Source of the DNA: a virus
Strand: one strand, 5' to 3'
Virus record (IMG/VR): IMGVR_UViG_3300030090_002105
Coordinates: 1 to 57,199 of that record
DNA: 57,199 nucleotides
Positions 1 through 7,686 of this stretch are shown in pieces (the stretch's first letter is position 1; each line of letters opens with the position of its first letter). The notes beneath the pieces were generated by a model. That model saw nothing but the letters and a program-made list of their open reading frames with translations, was not told the DNA's origin and did not search any database. Made by a program: the position numbers and the translations under genes.

Positions 1-577
1 CCAGCCAAAAGTGGCTGATCTGTTTTTGCAAATAATTAATTCAGGAGCCTGACTCAAACCATGTGCAACTGTGGCAGATGATCCTCCTGTTGCTGTATAA
101 GAAACTATTGAAAAACCCGCATCACTATTTGTTCTTCTTGTGCAAGCATACGTTGGATTAGTTCCATCTATACTTCCTGCACTTACTGATGTATTAGCGG
201 CGGAGGCTTTCCAGTTCCATGAGGCAAAAGTGGCTGACGTTCCATTGACAACTGTCCCACTTCCTAAAGAAAATCCATCTGAATCAAAGGTTGTAAGTTG
301 CGTTGCGTCAGTTGCCTCTGCATCTGTCGCATCTGAAACTAAATATTTTGTTGCTCCGCGAACAGAGTCGAACAGCATATGCTGATAAGTATTACTTCGG
401 CTTTTGATCCAAGTAAAGTCAGGTTGAAACCCTAGTCCTGAAATAGATCGCGTACCACCTGTTCCGGTATACAGCACCGAGTTGAAGTGCTTAGTAGGGT
501 CAGCAATGCTTGCACTAAGGTTATCGGAACAAACCGCTAAGTAACCAGACGGGACTGCATTGTCAAAATTACCTTTT
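1..577. repeat. terminal homologous block, partner of 56623-57199
   Basis: Colinear with the last 577 bases (offset 56,622). Identical or nearly so over about 1-224 (one to a few changes) and 500-577, diverged between. See the other copy for details. Confidence 0.85.
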
Positions 578-1575
578 CCATTACCGTCAGAGTAACCACC
601 TGTGCCACTTGATCCAAAGTTGTAAGTTCCGCTTGTCAAAGATGGATTAAATGCTCCGCTAACTGAAACGCCAGAACCATCTTTTTCGTAATACCATTGA
701 CCGGATGCTGGTTGCATAGTGACTCTTGCATTACCCGAAGTTACTAAATTGCCATCAGATAGTGTTCCGCTAGTATTAGTGTCAATTGGATTAAGTACGC
801 AGAAATTGTTGCTAGGACTATCAAGTACCTGATCTGTAGCAACTAAATTATTAACAGTAAAATCATTTGTATTACCGCTAGAATCATCTCCTAATGCAGA
901 AGAGTCTTGAAACTTTAGGTAAAATCCATTATCACCGTAACTTCCATCGTACTCAATCGCTTCCCACTGATTAGTATCTGAGTTAGTCTCAGCAAACGAT
1001 GACGGTGTAAGTTGCTGACCATCTATGTAGTAATACTCTGCAAAGTATCCATCATAGTAGTCTCCAATAGACGATGAGAAAAATGCACCAACCTGGTGGT
1101 TTGTTTTAGAAAATAACGGAAGGTCTGTATTTTGAGCAGGATAAGTTGCTGTTCCAAAATCCGTAATCTGAGTTCCGTTGACGTAAATCTTTACTCTGTT
1201 TGAAGCAGATGATTGGGTCACATCTACCGCAATGACAATGTGATACCAAGCGCCGGGATCACGAAAAACTGGAGTCGTTAAGAGTTCTACATTTGCTGAA
1301 CCAGATATTTTTCCAAACATTGTAATCGTATCGGCATCAAACCCAATGTAAGTTCTATTGTTAGCATCGCTGTGGTTGCTAAAAAACGAATTGCCTCCTC
1401 CAAGATTGCCACGTTTTGTCCAAAAAGAAAAAGTGCCAATATCATTAGAGGTTGCTGTTCCTGCTGTTCTATTAAGATAAGCAGAATCATTATCGTTAAA
1501 TCTTAACGACTGGTTAATAGTGTAGCCAGTTGCTTGAGCGGATGCTCCTGCTAGAACATTATTAAATACAGGCAT
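1..1575 (-). CDS. tail fibre / LamG-like adhesin, 3' end cut by window
   Basis: Open frame of 525 codons from ATG at 1575 with no stop before base 1, so the C terminus is missing. Residues about 20-200 look like a concanavalin/LamG-type beta-sandwich (fold inferred from motifs such as GTFSFWTKRG and WYHIVIAVDV). The rest is a Gly/Ser/Thr/Asn-rich region typical of phage fibres, with FDSVRG and WNWKA motifs. The start overlaps the stop of the upstream gene (TAATG), giving translational coupling. Likely a receptor-binding or side-fibre protein on the virion. Its last 577 bases are homologous to the fragment at the other window end, so the two could be one gene across a circular join (about 713 codons) or paralogues. 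Fibre role is confident; receptor unknown. Confidence 0.8.
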   Translation of the reverse strand, partial: MPVFNNVLAGASAQATGYTINQSLRFNDNDSAYLNRTAGTATSNDIGTFSFWTKRGNLGGGNSFFSNHSDANNRTYIGFDADTITMFGKISGSANVELLTTPVFRDPGAWYHIVIAVDVTQSSASNRVKIYVNGTQITDFGTATYPAQNTDLPLFSKTNHQVGAFFSSSIGDYYDGYFAEYYYIDGQQLTPSSFAETNSDTNQWEAIEYDGSYGDNGFYLKFQDSSALGDDSSGNTNDFTVNNLVATDQVLDSPSNNFCVLNPIDTNTSGTLSDGNLVTSGNARVTMQPASGQWYYEKDGSGVSVSGAFNPSLTSGTYNFGSSGTGGYSDGNGKGNFDNAVPSGYLAVCSDNLSASIADPTKHFNSVLYTGTGGTRSISGLGFQPDFTWIKSRSNTYQHMLFDSVRGATKYLVSDATDAEATDATQLTTFDSDGFSLGSGTVVNGTSATFASWNWKASAANTSVSAGSIDGTNPTYACTRRTNSDAGFSIVSYTATGGSSATVAHGLSQAPELIICKNRSATFGW

Positions 1576-2306
1576 TACGAAAGATTGAGCGTTGCTACAG
1601 CGTGGATGTTAGATGCGTCTTTAATAACATAATCTATTCTATCTACAGCGCCAGCTGTAGTAGTTAGTGTTGGTGCAGTGCCTCCTGCAAAGTCCCAGTC
1701 GCTTCCCCAACTGGCCGTTCTCGATCCTGTTCCGTCCTGCGTAATGAAAATGCTCCCGCTTTGTCCTGCTGTGTCATTTGATGGATTAGCAAATGCAGCA
1801 TTATGAGCAAGTGTTACACTAAAGTTATTACTATCAGCCATATCAATAGTAATAGTTGTTGCTGAAGTTAACGCTGTAATTTCTCCACGCTGTCCTGCTG
1901 TCCATGTATTAGCATCAGATACGTCAGGTTTAGCGTCTAACTGAGTCTGAATATTAGATGTTACTCCGTCAGTGTAATTAAGTTCTGCTGTAGTAGCTGT
2001 TACTCCATCTATAATATTTATCTCAGATGTGGTAGCGGTAACCCCATCCATAATATTTAGTTCAGAAGTTGTAGCAGTAACACCGTCCATAATATTTAAT
2101 TCAGACGTACTGGCTGTAACTCCATCTAAAATGTTCATTTCTGCTTCACTAGCAGTGACAGCAGTTGTTCCAGAAAGACCAGAAAACTGAGTCTTTAGAA
2201 CTGATTTGACAAGACGCAAATGGTCATCGCCTTCACTTACAGGGTCTGTCGCCGTTGGATTTGAACTATTTAATTGGCTGATGTAGGAGGCTGATTCCAA
2301 TCCCAT
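1575..2306 (-). CDS. tail fibre protein with 13-residue repeats
   Basis: 243 residues. The N terminus (MGLESASYISQLN...PVSEGDDHLRLVK) matches a start seen in many phage fibre proteins, where it marks the first segment of the fibre. Residues 52-116 hold five 13-residue repeats with consensus TxSELNIxDGVTA, a pattern found in trimeric fibre shafts. The C-terminal 120 residues are Thr/Ser-rich and probably beta-structured (AGQSGSIFITQDG). A short gap from the gene at 2317 and a TAATG overlap with the LamG-like gene place it inside a fibre operon. Virion location is inferred from family resemblance; target unknown. Confidence 0.75.
   Translation of the reverse strand: MGLESASYISQLNSSNPTATDPVSEGDDHLRLVKSVLKTQFSGLSGTTAVTASEAEMNILDGVTASTSELNIMDGVTATTSELNIMDGVTATTSEINIIDGVTATTAELNYTDGVTSNIQTQLDAKPDVSDANTWTAGQRGEITALTSATTITIDMADSNNFSVTLAHNAAFANPSNDTAGQSGSIFITQDGTGSRTASWGSDWDFAGGTAPTLTTTAGAVDRIDYVIKDASNIHAVATLNLS
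1959..2153 (-). repeat. five 39-bp coding repeats in fibre gene
   Basis: Five imperfect tandem 39-bp units encode the 13-residue repeats ending in DGVT. They differ mostly by silent and conservative changes, so the protein repeat is selected rather than freshly copied. Copy number could vary by slippage or recombination. Confidence 0.8.
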
Positions 2307-2316
2307 TATTATTCTC

Positions 2317-2760
2317 CTAGGCTAATTCAAATATTCCAGTCGCGCTAGGAGTAACAGTTAATGTATTATCCTGAGCGAGAGTAAATTGAGAAGTTGTTAA
2401 TTTAGAAAAGCAAACAAGTTTTCCGCCTGCTTGATATATAACGGCATATTTAATATTAGGAATTGTTCCACCAGTAGCAGTCCAAGTGACAGCAGTAGAA
2501 TCAAATCTGTATTTGTTAGTTGCAACTGATGCCCAGGTTCTTGCCGTAACAGATGCTCCACCAGTAGCGTAACCATTTCCGTTAGCAACTTCATTTCCTA
2601 ATGATGCCTGAGTAGATAAAGCAACATTGTTTGCATTTGCGCTTGCCGCGCTTGTGTGCAAAGCCATATAAAAACCAGTGCCAGTGCCGTCTAGGTCAAA
2701 ATTACCGTTTCCTAAATATTCTCTAAAACTATTATAAAAAGTCCATGCTGTAGCCGCCAT
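2317..2760 (-). CDS. small virion structural protein (fibre/tail associated)
   Basis: 147 residues, Ala/Thr/Gly/Asn-rich, beginning MAATAWTFYNSFREYLGNG. It has no signal peptide or membrane segment. Composition and alternating hydrophobic pattern suggest a beta-sandwich. Similar small proteins sit beside fibre genes in many marine phages (recalled family resemblance, not searched). It starts directly at the stop of the DUF115-like gene, within the fibre operon. A role as a fibre-attachment or decoration protein is inferred from position only. Confidence 0.6.
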   Translation of the reverse strand: MAATAWTFYNSFREYLGNGNFDLDGTGTGFYMALHTSAASANANNVALSTQASLGNEVANGNGYATGGASVTARTWASVATNKYRFDSTAVTWTATGGTIPNIKYAVIYQAGGKLVCFSKLTTSQFTLAQDNTLTVTPSATGIFELA

Positions 2761-3603
2761 TTAAGCCGCCTCCTTAAGTATTTCTGGATGTTTAATAATG
2801 TACGATATTAGTCCATCACCGTGAACAGAAAGTTTATAGTGATCTCCAGTTGTACTAACTAATTGTACAAATTCTTTTGCTTGTTGAAAATGGGCTACGG
2901 TACATCTAAATTTTCTATCTCCCAAAACAACTTCTATTTCCTGCTCTTCATCATTTTCTGGCTGTGAATATGCATGATGTTCATCCATGATGCAACTATC
3001 AAAACCAAAAATTTCAAACTTACAAAATCCTAACATTCTAAGTAAATGAATTGCTCTAAATGTAACAGTAGAGCCTCCCATTACGGGGTAGTACTGATCA
3101 TTATACTTTTCTTTTAATAAATGCTCGTTATTTGTATCTCCAGCACAATGCCATATGTAAGTTTCATGGCTAGAAAGTTTGTCAAAAACGCTAGGATGAC
3201 ATTGAGAAGCAATAAAATATTTGCATGTATCTAATGTTGGATTAACAAATCTTTTATTAAACTCTCTGCTGTCCAACATAATCATAGCAGAAGGATTTAA
3301 TCCCCTATCAATACAAAATTTATAAGCACCGTTTAAAGCAACTACAGGGCATCCTTGATTTTTTTTCTTTTTTAAAAGATCAAATGTGTCATTTAAAGAA
3401 GGCCCTCCTGCAACTACACAAACAACTTTATCTGGTTGAGTTTCATGCGGAGTTATTTGAGGAAAATCTTTTTCTATGTTTAATTTTATATTGTTTGTTA
3501 TATTTTCAGGAGTCTCGTTTAAAGAACACTTTATTTCTGAAATAATTTTTTTACTTTTAACTTCAACAACAGGTGGTTCTGAGTATACTCCAACTTGCAA
3601 CAT
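2761..3603 (-). CDS. DUF115/MptE-like Rossmann protein, possible glycan-modifying enzyme
   Basis: 280 residues from ATG at 3603, one base after the upstream stop; a TTG at 3618 would add five residues. Residues about 60-240 show VCVVAGGPSLNDTF (glycine loop after a strand), ALNGAYKFCIDRGLNP, MIMLDSRE and a GGSTVTFRAIHLLRMLGF helix followed by FGFDSC. This order is typical of the DUF115/MptE-like family, which contains flagellin glycosylation (Maf-type) and pterin-linked enzymes. In a fibre operon it may modify virion or host surface glycans (inference). Substrate unknown. Confidence 0.65.
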   Translation of the reverse strand: MLQVGVYSEPPVVEVKSKKIISEIKCSLNETPENITNNIKLNIEKDFPQITPHETQPDKVVCVVAGGPSLNDTFDLLKKKKNQGCPVVALNGAYKFCIDRGLNPSAMIMLDSREFNKRFVNPTLDTCKYFIASQCHPSVFDKLSSHETYIWHCAGDTNNEHLLKEKYNDQYYPVMGGSTVTFRAIHLLRMLGFCKFEIFGFDSCIMDEHHAYSQPENDEEQEIEVVLGDRKFRCTVAHFQQAKEFVQLVSTTGDHYKLSVHGDGLISYIIKHPEILKEAA

Positions 3604-3604
3604 A

Positions 3605-4195
3605 TTAAGCAACACCAAAAATCATTCTAATTTCTAATCCTAAAGTATTTGTTGCAACCGCATCTACATCTACCCTAATAACATCTGCTGTTGTTACTGT
3701 ATTATTTGCTCCAACAACATGAGGTGTTGCGGCAGTAGAAGAATCTTTTTCATTTAAATCTATTGTTATAGGAGTAGATAACATATCTACTGCATCTGTA
3801 AGATTATGCAACTGAACGTTAGTTATTGATCCTCCAGTACCTACTGTATAAACATGCGCTTCGGCAGATTGAAGTTTTTTATTATTTAACGAAGAAGGAA
3901 TAGTTATATGTGCAATACCATTTCCCGAAACAGGAGCAATGCCATCGTTTACGCATTTAACTATTAAAGTTCTTTCAACAAAAGCAGTTATATTGTCAGG
4001 TAAAATTGATTTTGGTTCTGTAGTAGAGTTATCATAAAAAAGAATTTTATCTGCTGAAGAATCTAATGAGGTTGCAACTTCTAGATTAGGTATATTTTCT
4101 TGTTTATTTACGTCTAAACTTTGTAAATTAGAATCCATCTCATTGTATGAAAGAGGGCTTCCTTTTGTTTGTCTTAATGTTAATGTAGTAGCCAT
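3605..4195 (-). CDS. tail fibre-like structural protein
   Basis: 196 residues. It opens MATTLTLRQTKGSPLSYNEMDSN, the recurrent start of phage fibre/spike proteins (TLTLR..KG.PL...EMD.N). The rest is Thr/Val/Asn-rich with likely beta-strands (LIVKCVNDGIAPVSG, VIRVDVDAVATNTLGLEIRM). The stop at 3605 lies one base from the DUF115-like start, and the start overlaps the stop of the membrane-anchored gene (TAATG-type junction at 4195), so it belongs to a coupled late operon. Assignment to the fibre rests on the N-terminal motif. Confidence 0.65.
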   Translation of the reverse strand: MATTLTLRQTKGSPLSYNEMDSNLQSLDVNKQENIPNLEVATSLDSSADKILFYDNSTTEPKSILPDNITAFVERTLIVKCVNDGIAPVSGNGIAHITIPSSLNNKKLQSAEAHVYTVGTGGSITNVQLHNLTDAVDMLSTPITIDLNEKDSSTAATPHVVGANNTVTTADVIRVDVDAVATNTLGLEIRMIFGVA

Positions 4196-5229
4196 TAAAA
4201 TTCTATCCTGTATGTAGCGGCTATTTTATCTTCAGAGTATCTCAAACTATAACCGCCTGAGTTTAATCCTAACTCGTAACCGTTGTCATCAACGTGTAGT
4301 TTTAGTTTCGGCGTTTCTTTTAACATTGCGAAGAGGGTGGCAACTACGATCCCAGAAACGACTATTTCCTTTTCGTGGCTTTGATGCCACTTCTTTCTTT
4401 TTTGACCCCACTCTAGGGTCTGACAAGACGTAGTTCCTCTTCCGTTTCCTGTTCCGACAACTCCGGGATAGGAGCAAGCAATGTCGCCAAACGCTCTCGC
4501 TCTCTCTGACGTTCCTCGTAAGTCATACTCAGATACGACAACTGGTTTTCCAAACCTAAGCGCATTCTCAATTTTTTGTCGGAACTGTTTTTCATTAAGA
4601 TTAAATCCTGTTTGAAGGTATATTATATCTGCATCCTTAACATACTCAGCCTTAACCCCAGGCTTTAGATGCACCCCTATTGGTTTGTCTGTTTTCTTCC
4701 TAAGTTCGCCTATTAGTGTAGATACCTGTGCAGGGCTATAATATTCGTCACACTCAAGACAAACAACATAATGGCTAACAACGTCATCAACCGCAGAAAC
4801 AACTTGACTTTGGTAATCAATTTGATTATCTAAACCTTTTGCATATACATCTGGGCTATCATCGCTTATCATCCATACTACTGGAGAAATACCGTTAGAA
4901 CGCAAGATGCTAATACGATTGCGCCAACTCTCTCTATCAACACCGTTAACTCTTCCAAAGTCGTTTGCCGTGCTTCTAGCCATTATGTCAGCGTGAGTAT
5001 CCCCGCCAATCATGTCTAAAACACGATTTCTCCAATTGTCATCTAAATCGTTTGATAACCAAGACAAAGTAGAATATGGTGATATATACCTACCTTCTGG
5101 CTCTCCAATAAGAAAAGTAGATTTAAAATCTGCTTTGCCTACTGAAACATACATAATGCAAAATAAAATAAATATGTATGCAAATACAATAAAAAAAGAC
5201 TTAACACAGTCTTTCATGTATTCTTTCAT
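4195..5229 (-). CDS. membrane-anchored or exported TIM-barrel-like protein, unknown function
   Basis: 344 residues. Residues 12-31 form one hydrophobic segment, either an uncleaved anchor or a signal peptide, so the bulk lies outside the cytoplasm. The middle shows alternating strands and helices (VVWMISDDS, YVVCLECDEYYSP, KPIGVHLKPG, ADIIYLQTGF, PVVVSEYDLRG) resembling a glycoside-hydrolase TIM barrel, with acidic residues at strand ends (D/E in CLECDE and VSEYD). Catalysis is not proven. The C terminus is strand-rich and hydrophilic. It overlaps the upstream gene by ATGA. Candidate cell-wall or polysaccharide hydrolase; a structural role is also possible. Confidence 0.55.
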   Translation of the reverse strand: MKEYMKDCVKSFFIVFAYIFILFCIMYVSVGKADFKSTFLIGEPEGRYISPYSTLSWLSNDLDDNWRNRVLDMIGGDTHADIMARSTANDFGRVNGVDRESWRNRISILRSNGISPVVWMISDDSPDVYAKGLDNQIDYQSQVVSAVDDVVSHYVVCLECDEYYSPAQVSTLIGELRKKTDKPIGVHLKPGVKAEYVKDADIIYLQTGFNLNEKQFRQKIENALRFGKPVVVSEYDLRGTSERARAFGDIACSYPGVVGTGNGRGTTSCQTLEWGQKRKKWHQSHEKEIVVSGIVVATLFAMLKETPKLKLHVDDNGYELGLNSGGYSLRYSEDKIAATYRIEF

Positions 5230-5672
5230 CTTATGTATGGATTATTATGTTTAGGCTCTCTACCTTTCATTTTTACAGGCCCGGGTAAAAACCATCCCAA
5301 TACCATTGGAATTACAACCACCAAAATAAGCAACCAACCTCCCATTTCTGCAAGAGATCCGAGCAAGCTCCAGAAGTTATCAGGTGCACAATTCATATCA
5401 GTATTCCTCCCACCAACACTCTCCATTGTCGAGGTCGCCACATCTGTCACAAAAGCAGCTCCCATGCTCCCCACTATCGGCGCAACTGCACCCCCGCTCA
5501 GAACAGTACCGGCAGTAGCACCAACTGCTGCTCCTGTCGCTACTACTCCCGCTTTTTTTATTGTCCCACATCCAATAACTCCTAGTGCTATCCCCAAATA
5601 GCAGAGGCTAAGGCAAACACGGCTAAGCCAATTAGAATCCACATCTTTGTTTTGCCTGATAGTGCGTTCCAT
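5226..5672 (-). CDS. multi-pass membrane protein, Gly/Ala-rich (lysis candidate)
   Basis: 148 residues with hydrophobic stretches at about 19-37 (ending in a lipobox-like GVIGC), 40-75 (Gly/Ala/Val-rich) and 110-133 (WLLILVVVIPMVLGWFL). The Gly/Ala segment resembles glycine-zipper membrane proteins. The N-terminal Cys could be lipidated, but the basic leader is long for a lipoprotein signal. It sits beside the exported protein at 4195-5229 and other envelope proteins, so a holin/spanin or envelope role is plausible but unproven. Confidence 0.5.
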   Translation of the reverse strand: MERTIRQNKDVDSNWLSRVCLSLCYLGIALGVIGCGTIKKAGVVATGAAVGATAGTVLSGGAVAPIVGSMGAAFVTDVATSTMESVGGRNTDMNCAPDNFWSLLGSLAEMGGWLLILVVVIPMVLGWFLPGPVKMKGREPKHNNPYIR

Positions 5673-5710
5673 TTTTCTTTCATCCTTATCTCCTAAAAAC
5701 TTTAAAGTTG

Positions 5711-6022
5711 TTACACTTCTGGAAGAGCGATGCTATTACCACATCCGCATCTTGCTGTACCTTCACCTGGGTTAACCACAAACGTTTTAGAAAATCCTGT
5801 ATCCTCGTAGTCAAGGCTACCGCCTTGTAAGTATGTCTGCGACATCTGATCTGCGAATTTGGTAGTGTCGCCAATGCTCAGTTCGGTAATACCTGTCGAG
5901 ATCGTTTTCTCTAAAGTCACAATAAGGCCATTGCATCCACCACCTTTTAATCCTATTTCTAAAACCTCTCCATCCTCTAGCAAGTGGTTTAGTTGATCCT
6001 GCGCTTTTTGAGTTATGACCAA
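5711..6022 (-). CDS. HesB/IscA-like A-type iron-sulfur carrier
   Basis: About 103 residues, the usual length for the family. It has ITQKA...HLL near the N terminus, a GGGCNG motif (first conserved Cys) and a C-terminal CGCG giving the paired cysteines of A-type Fe-S carriers (IscA/ErpA/HesB), which deliver clusters to apoproteins. HesB-like genes are recurrent phage auxiliary genes. There is no ATG in the proper place: the frame opens only with TTG at 6022 (or a non-standard codon), while an ATG 10 bases upstream lies in another frame. This suggests a TTG start, or less likely a sequence error. Late-operon placement suggests use during virion assembly or host Fe-S repair (inference). Confidence 0.8.
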   Translation of the reverse strand: MVITQKAQDQLNHLLEDGEVLEIGLKGGGCNGLIVTLEKTISTGITELSIGDTTKFADQMSQTYLQGGSLDYEDTGFSKTFVVNPGEGTARCGCGNSIALPEV

Positions 6023-6031
6023 TTTCGTTCA

Positions 6032-6211
6032 TTATCCTTCCAACTTGGATTGTATATGATTAATTAGATTAGTAGTTGTTTTAGTTAAAACGCATGGAAC
6101 AAGAGCATGAGCGAAAGCGCACACACTCCCAACCAACATACAGCCAGCAAAATACATTGCTTTTCGTAAGTGTTGCAAATACGTTTCATCTTTTTCTCTT
6201 AAGTGTTTCAT
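6032..6211 (-). CDS. small membrane protein, DUF6356-like
   Basis: 59 residues from ATG at 6211, which forms an ATGA overlap with the upstream stop; a longer reading from 6247 would overlap more and start in a Lys run. MKHLREKDETYLQHLRKAM leads into a hydrophobic helix (YFAGCMLVGSVCAFAHALVPCVL) and an amphipathic tail ending NHIQSKLEG. This order resembles DUF6356 proteins found in marine phages and bacteria (recalled). Function unknown; possibly acts in the inner membrane. Confidence 0.65.
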   Translation of the reverse strand: MKHLREKDETYLQHLRKAMYFAGCMLVGSVCAFAHALVPCVLTKTTTNLINHIQSKLEG

Positions 6212-6441
6212 TTTTTTCTTTTTTTTCCGCTTGCTGTTGTAGACCACTTAACTTTTTTAGGACCTGTTTTTTTCTTAGCTTCTGCTTTAGAAATTTTAGA
6301 TGCTACTTTTTTAGGTCGACAAGCAGGATATGGTCTTTTAGAATTTGATTTAGCTTTTTTTCTGCCACAAGGTTTACCTGTTTTTACATCAACCCATTCT
6401 TCACCAAACCATTTACCAAGACCACCTTTACTACTTGCCAC
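6208..6441 (-). CDS. basic Cys-containing small protein (DUF5872-like)
   Basis: 77 residues, GTG start at 6441. The N-terminal half has KGGLGKWFGEEWVDVKTGKP then CGRKK...RPYPACRP, a short two-Cys motif shared with DUF5872-type proteins of phages and large viruses (recalled). The C-terminal half is Lys/Ala-rich, ending GKKRKK. Strong positive charge suggests nucleic-acid binding, for example DNA condensation in the virion. It overlaps the next upstream gene by 11 bases and is one of a run of very basic late proteins. Confidence 0.65.
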   Translation of the reverse strand: MASSKGGLGKWFGEEWVDVKTGKPCGRKKAKSNSKRPYPACRPKKVASKISKAEAKKKTGPKKVKWSTTASGKKRKK

Positions 6442-6610
6442 GTTTTTTTACTCTATTGTCTTTTCCGCTCCAAGTTCCACCCATTTTTTTATATTCTTTG
6501 CTTGCCCACGCGTTTGCATAAGCGGATGGATAAACTTTAAATTTTCTTTTTGCTTTTGCTTTTGCAGAAGACCATTTAGACGGATCGTTAGGTTTTGGTT
6601 TAGAAGCCAT
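6431..6610 (-). CDS. basic 59-residue protein with KVYPSAYAN motif
   Basis: 59 residues, ATG at 6610 overlapping the previous stop (TAATG). The core FKVYPSAYANAWASKEYKKM followed by GGTW is a pattern repeatedly seen in small phage proteins (recalled, often as DUF5872-like). Lys-rich segments flank the core. Predicted soluble, very basic and probably DNA-binding or virion-packaged (inference). Too short for ordinary ORF length cut-offs, but motif and overlaps on both sides support it. Confidence 0.7.
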   Translation of the reverse strand: MASKPKPNDPSKWSSAKAKAKRKFKVYPSAYANAWASKEYKKMGGTWSGKDNRVKKRGK

Positions 6611-6732
6611 TATTTTCTCTTCTTTTTCTTTTTAGTATCTTTAGCTAATTTTTTTAAAACATTAGATTGTTTTTTATGCATATTAGATGCTTTATTTAAC
6701 TCTTTAGAAACTTTTTTAATTTTCTTTAACAT
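6610..6732 (-). CDS. 40-residue Lys-rich helical peptide
   Basis: 40 residues, MLKKIKKVSKELNKASNMH at the start and KKKKKRK at the end. Over one third of residues are lysine, and the heptad-like spacing of Leu/Ile/Val suggests one amphipathic helix. Its start lies inside the end of the 6726-7019 gene and its stop overlaps the next ATG, so it is translationally coupled. Function unknown; a histone-like or nucleic-acid-coating role fits its charge and company. Confidence 0.55.
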   Translation of the reverse strand: MLKKIKKVSKELNKASNMHKKQSNVLKKLAKDTKKKKKRK

Positions 6733-7019
6733 TTCCACCTACGCCTTGCTTGTCTTATTCTTGAGTTAGGATCGTTACGAGTCTTTGCACTTGATCTTTT
6801 TAACTGCCCTAGTGACCTAGCGCAATAAGACTTTCTTCTTTTAGCGTCTTTTGATCCTTTCTTTGGGTTTCCTGTTACAGCTGTTTTAAGTTTTGAGCCG
6901 GGATTTGCCCTGCGATGAGCGGCAACACCTTTTTTTGTCATTCCTGCGCCAGACTTAGTAGGCCTATAGTTAGCGTTTTTACCTTTGGTTGTTTTAGGTA
7001 TTGCCTTTTGTCTGCTCAT
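6726..7019 (-). CDS. DUF6321-like basic protein
   Basis: 97 residues. The middle and C terminus contain GVAAHRRANPGSKLKTAVTG, KKGSKDAKRRKSYCARS and a terminal RRRWKC. These are the hallmark segments of DUF6321, a small family in phages and large viruses. About 30 percent Lys+Arg. Known members are uncharacterised; the charge and late position suggest packaging with DNA (inference). It overlaps both neighbours by a few bases. Confidence 0.75.
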   Translation of the reverse strand: MSRQKAIPKTTKGKNANYRPTKSGAGMTKKGVAAHRRANPGSKLKTAVTGNPKKGSKDAKRRKSYCARSLGQLKRSSAKTRNDPNSRIRQARRRWKC

Positions 7020-7264
7020 TTAATTGAAGCAACAACTTCGTTGCCCTCCCAGTTAGTTCTAAGCTCTACATCTCGTCTTTCACAGGCGTACCTTGTGCTT
7101 CCATCTAAGTTGTCCTTCCAACCATTGCGTTTAAGAGTACGCTTCATCTGCAAACATCCCGCAATACCCATACGCTCCCATCCTTTACCAGTTTCGTGGT
7201 GACCCATAAACTCAATAACAGAACCATTCAAGTATAACACAAGAACCATCATAGTTATTTGCAT
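7016..7264 (-). CDS. hypothetical protein with Trp/Gly-rich core
   Basis: 82 residues with a short hydrophobic N terminus (MQITMMVLVLYLNGSVIEFM) that may be a signal or anchor, then a soluble part containing WERMGIAGCLQMKRTLKR and two further Cys/Arg-rich segments. Overlaps both neighbours (ATGA upstream of 7019; shared base at 7264). I do not recognise the family. The two cysteines and N-terminal segment would suit a small exported protein next to the membrane proteins at 7264-8248. Confidence 0.5.
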   Translation of the reverse strand: MQITMMVLVLYLNGSVIEFMGHHETGKGWERMGIAGCLQMKRTLKRNGWKDNLDGSTRYACERRDVELRTNWEGNEVVASIK

Positions 7265-7686
7265 TAATGCACTCCATTGCTTGCCTTCATCGTTTTATCT
7301 TTAAGAGTTTCTACATGACGCTCAAGATTCTCGATTCGTTGTTTAAAGAAGTCTAGCGTTAACGCCTGCTGTTGGTCATACGGAGCCTTACCTGTTTCTA
7401 TAATGCTTTGCAACTTGTCAAACTCAGAGGCAAGATGCTCTAACAACATAAACTGTTCAGCATCCGCAGGGAGAGCACCTAACTCACCTCTAGGCCACTT
7501 TATTCTAAAATTTTCATTTTGTTCTACAGATTTCTGCATTAAAATTTGATTAGTCTCAAGTACATTGAGCCGCTCTTGAAGACCAAACCATGCCCAGGTT
7601 CCTACGGCTACAGCACTAGCAAGACCTATCAAGTTTCTTAATGGAAGTCCTACGCTAGTCTTATCAGATACTTCTAGATCACTCAT
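7264..7686 (-). CDS. membrane-anchored coiled-coil protein
   Basis: 140 residues with one hydrophobic segment at about 20-36 (IGLASAVAVGTWAWFGL), then a hydrophilic helical region with heptads at 38-60 and 95-135 (FKQRIENLERHVETLKDK). Overlaps the next gene by ATGA. Adjacent to a second TM-plus-coiled-coil protein; such pairs occur in phage lysis modules as spanin- or holin-associated proteins, but no decisive motif is visible. Confidence 0.55.
   Translation of the reverse strand: MSDLEVSDKTSVGLPLRNLIGLASAVAVGTWAWFGLQERLNVLETNQILMQKSVEQNENFRIKWPRGELGALPADAEQFMLLEHLASEFDKLQSIIETGKAPYDQQQALTLDFFKQRIENLERHVETLKDKTMKASNGVH

Noticed and set aside
1-577. Diversity-generating retroelement variable region
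   Set aside because: Changes are not adenine-biased at codon positions that I can see, and no reverse transcriptase gene is present.
5817-6032. Frame opening with ATG upstream of the HesB-like gene
   Set aside because: It encodes no recognisable protein and runs through the Fe-S gene in another frame; the HesB frame has the motifs.
6203-6769. Long plus-strand open frame rich in Phe/Leu
   Set aside because: It is antisense to several Lys-rich genes; its Phe run mirrors AAA codons. No ribosome site and inconsistent with coupled minus-strand genes.
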